From JBMDXK01 sp048594375 (GTDB taxonomy: Bacteria; Pseudomonadota; Alphaproteobacteria; Rhizobiales; Methylopilaceae), in contig JBMDXK010000038.1 in NCBI GenBank assembly GCA_048594375.1, positions 1 through 21,055 on the forward strand: DNA of 21,055 nt. Direction: 5' to 3'. Each line of letters starts with the position of its first letter. Positions within the stretch are counted from its first letter, which is position 1. The notes beneath the pieces are model-generated. The model was given only the letters and a program-made list of their open reading frames with translations, did not search any database and had not been told where the DNA came from. Below are positions 19,815 through 21,055 of this stretch, one piece after another. Both the position numbers and the translations under genes were made by a program.

Positions 19815-21055
19815 TTAACCGGCATTGGCATAAGCTTTGGAAGAAAAAACAGTCAGGAATAAAATCCACACATCAAACATCAATGACCAGTTTTCTATGT
19901 AATAAATATCATGCTCCACGCGCTGTATCATTGCTGTATCTGTTGAGGTTTCTCCTCTTAAACCGTTCACTTGCGCCCATCCTGTAATGCCTGGAAGCAC
20001 ATTATGACGATGGGCATAATCACTGATACGCTTCATATAGTGCTGGTCATGTGCCAGAGCGTGCGGCCGTGGGCCCACAAGCGACATATCCCCTTTCAGC
20101 ACGTTGATAAGTTGCGGCAGCTCATCAATATTCCACTTGCGTATGAAACGCCCTATTCTTGTAATACGCGGATCATTCCGCGTTGCCTGTTTAAATTTTT
20201 CTTGAGGTGAATACTGCATTGAGCGAAATTTAAGCATGGAAAAAGGTTCTTGATTAAAGCCATACCGGCGTTGTCTATAGAATACAGGTCCATTACTATC
20301 TAATTTTATTGCAAGAGCAGTGAATGCCATTACAGGGATTAACATAATTATTGCTAAAGATGAAAGGAAAATATCTATATATCTCTTTATAAATACTTTA
20401 CTTGAATTAAAATGATCATCACTAACCTTTATTGCAGGGAGATCACCAATCGATGCAATTGAAGCAAAATTCATTTTCGCTAAAATATGCGCAGGCCAAA
20501 GATAAATACAGGAAGGCACACAGCGAAGATATTTAACAGTATCCTCAATAAGAGATTTACGATTCCAAGGTAATAAAATAATAATGTCTTGAGGCTTCAA
20601 AAATCTTATAATCGAAACCGCTAGAGACATATCTTCATGCTGCCATACATTGGATTCCGTTTTTCTTAAAACAGTTGAACCAACTACTTTAATACGATTA
20701 TTTTTACGCAGTGAATTCAATTGAAAAAAATCAATATCTTCTTGAAATCCAATCAAAAAGATTTTTCGCTTTTCAGAAACTGTATAATTCGGATATTGAC
20801 GCACCCACAAAAAAGAAATGCTGCGCCAACAAAAAACTGCCAACGAACCACAAGCAATGAAAACAATAAATTTTGTATCAGGAACTGAAAAGAAAGGATG
20901 AAATGAGATACTGATAAAAATTACGGAAACATAGCTTAGCATCAGAGAGAAAGTAATACTGTAAAAAATATTATAATAATCTTTTTTTATACTTATTTCA
21001 TAATCTTTTCGCACTAAACTAATCATTATAAATATTGCAATTGATAGGGATAAAG
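19815..21055 (-). CDS. Polyprenyl glycosylphosphotransferase, start beyond window
   Basis: This is the initiating phosphoglycosyl transferase of an exopolysaccharide pathway, moving a sugar-1-phosphate onto undecaprenyl phosphate (WcaJ/PssY class). The visible 413 residues include N-terminal membrane helices, a CoA-binding-like middle region (FLIGFQEDIDFFQL), one further membrane segment (YIDIFLSSLAIIMLIPVMAF) and the catalytic domain: GPVFYRQRRYGFNQEPFSML, KFRSMQ, NIDELPQLINVLKGDMSLVG followed by PRPH, and GITGWAQVNGLRGET. An ATG exists at 21026, but the frame stays open to the window edge and encodes another hydrophobic stretch (LSLSIAIFI), so the true start is most likely outside. It precedes the WecG-type gene in the same direction. 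Confidence 0.92.
   Translation of the reverse strand, partial: LSLSIAIFIMISLVRKDYEISIKKDYYNIFYSITFSLMLSYVSVIFISISFHPFFSVPDTKFIVFIACGSLAVFCWRSISFLWVRQYPNYTVSEKRKIFLIGFQEDIDFFQLNSLRKNNRIKVVGSTVLRKTESNVWQHEDMSLAVSIIRFLKPQDIIILLPWNRKSLIEDTVKYLRCVPSCIYLWPAHILAKMNFASIASIGDLPAIKVSDDHFNSSKVFIKRYIDIFLSSLAIIMLIPVMAFTALAIKLDSNGPVFYRQRRYGFNQEPFSMLKFRSMQYSPQEKFKQATRNDPRITRIGRFIRKWNIDELPQLINVLKGDMSLVGPRPHALAHDQHYMKRISDYAHRHNVLPGITGWAQVNGLRGETSTDTAMIQRVEHDIYYIENWSLMFDVWILFLTVFSSKAYANAG

Overview
The window is about 21 kb from a flagellated alphaproteobacterium. The evidence is a FliX regulator divergent from flgI, a SciP-type (DUF1153) CtrA-pathway protein, an alphaproteobacterial-style DksA with a single cysteine, a FlaG-like protein, a Rhodobacter-type PmtA, and sigma-54 flagellar promoters with Caulobacter-like FlbD-type palindromes upstream. 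Species and order cannot be fixed from the sequence. Core genes look ordinary in base composition. Several accessory genes are AT-richer or compositionally patchy, carry disordered N-termini, and look like factors aimed at a eukaryotic host.

Layout. 1-1389: FlaG-like gene and an orphan gene in AT-rich DNA. 1408-2742 (minus): methyltransferase then ccdA. 2880-4532: ettA with a strong terminator. 4788-5843: a 351-residue protein with tandem ubiquitin-interacting-motif (UIM) repeats. 5840-7940 (minus): flgI, flgJ-type rod-binding gene and a FlgN-like gene in one operon. 8264-9305: fliX and dksA. 9475-10140 (minus): orphan accessory gene flanked by two copies of a dispersed repeat. 10501-11520: type IB topoisomerase. 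11605-14083 (minus): fliK-flgD operon. 14371-14649: sciP. 14903-16580: two tandem paralogous methyltransferase-fold genes. 16721-17905: mnmA. 18179-18871: pmtA. 19027-21055 (minus): WecG/TagA-type glycosyltransferase and a polyprenyl-phosphate sugar phosphotransferase cut by the window edge.

Main result. The UIM-repeat protein and the two tandem methyltransferase-like proteins share an N-terminal module: Phe-Glu-Asn-x-Leu, then Gln-Asn, then an Arg/Ser-rich Ser-Arg-Thr segment, starting at residue 18 to 27. Weaker versions (Asn-Phe-Asp-x-x-Leu/Ile) occur at the same depth in the orphan proteins at 9475-10140 and 919-1389. The C-terminal parts are unrelated (ubiquitin-binding repeats, methyltransferase fold, unknown). 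This is what a set of secreted effectors with a common export signal and shuffled payloads would look like. Ubiquitin binding by tandem UIMs has an obvious use only in contact with a eukaryotic cell. No secretion-system gene is visible other than flagellar ones.

Regulation and repeats. The flgI and fliK operons each have a GG-N10-GC sigma-54 promoter with a GGCAA-N3-TTGCC palindrome about 80-115 bp upstream. sciP has a CtrA-like TTAG-N7-TTAA box. A degenerate palindromic intergenic repeat, up to about 110 bp, occurs four to six times, several copies beside the accessory genes.
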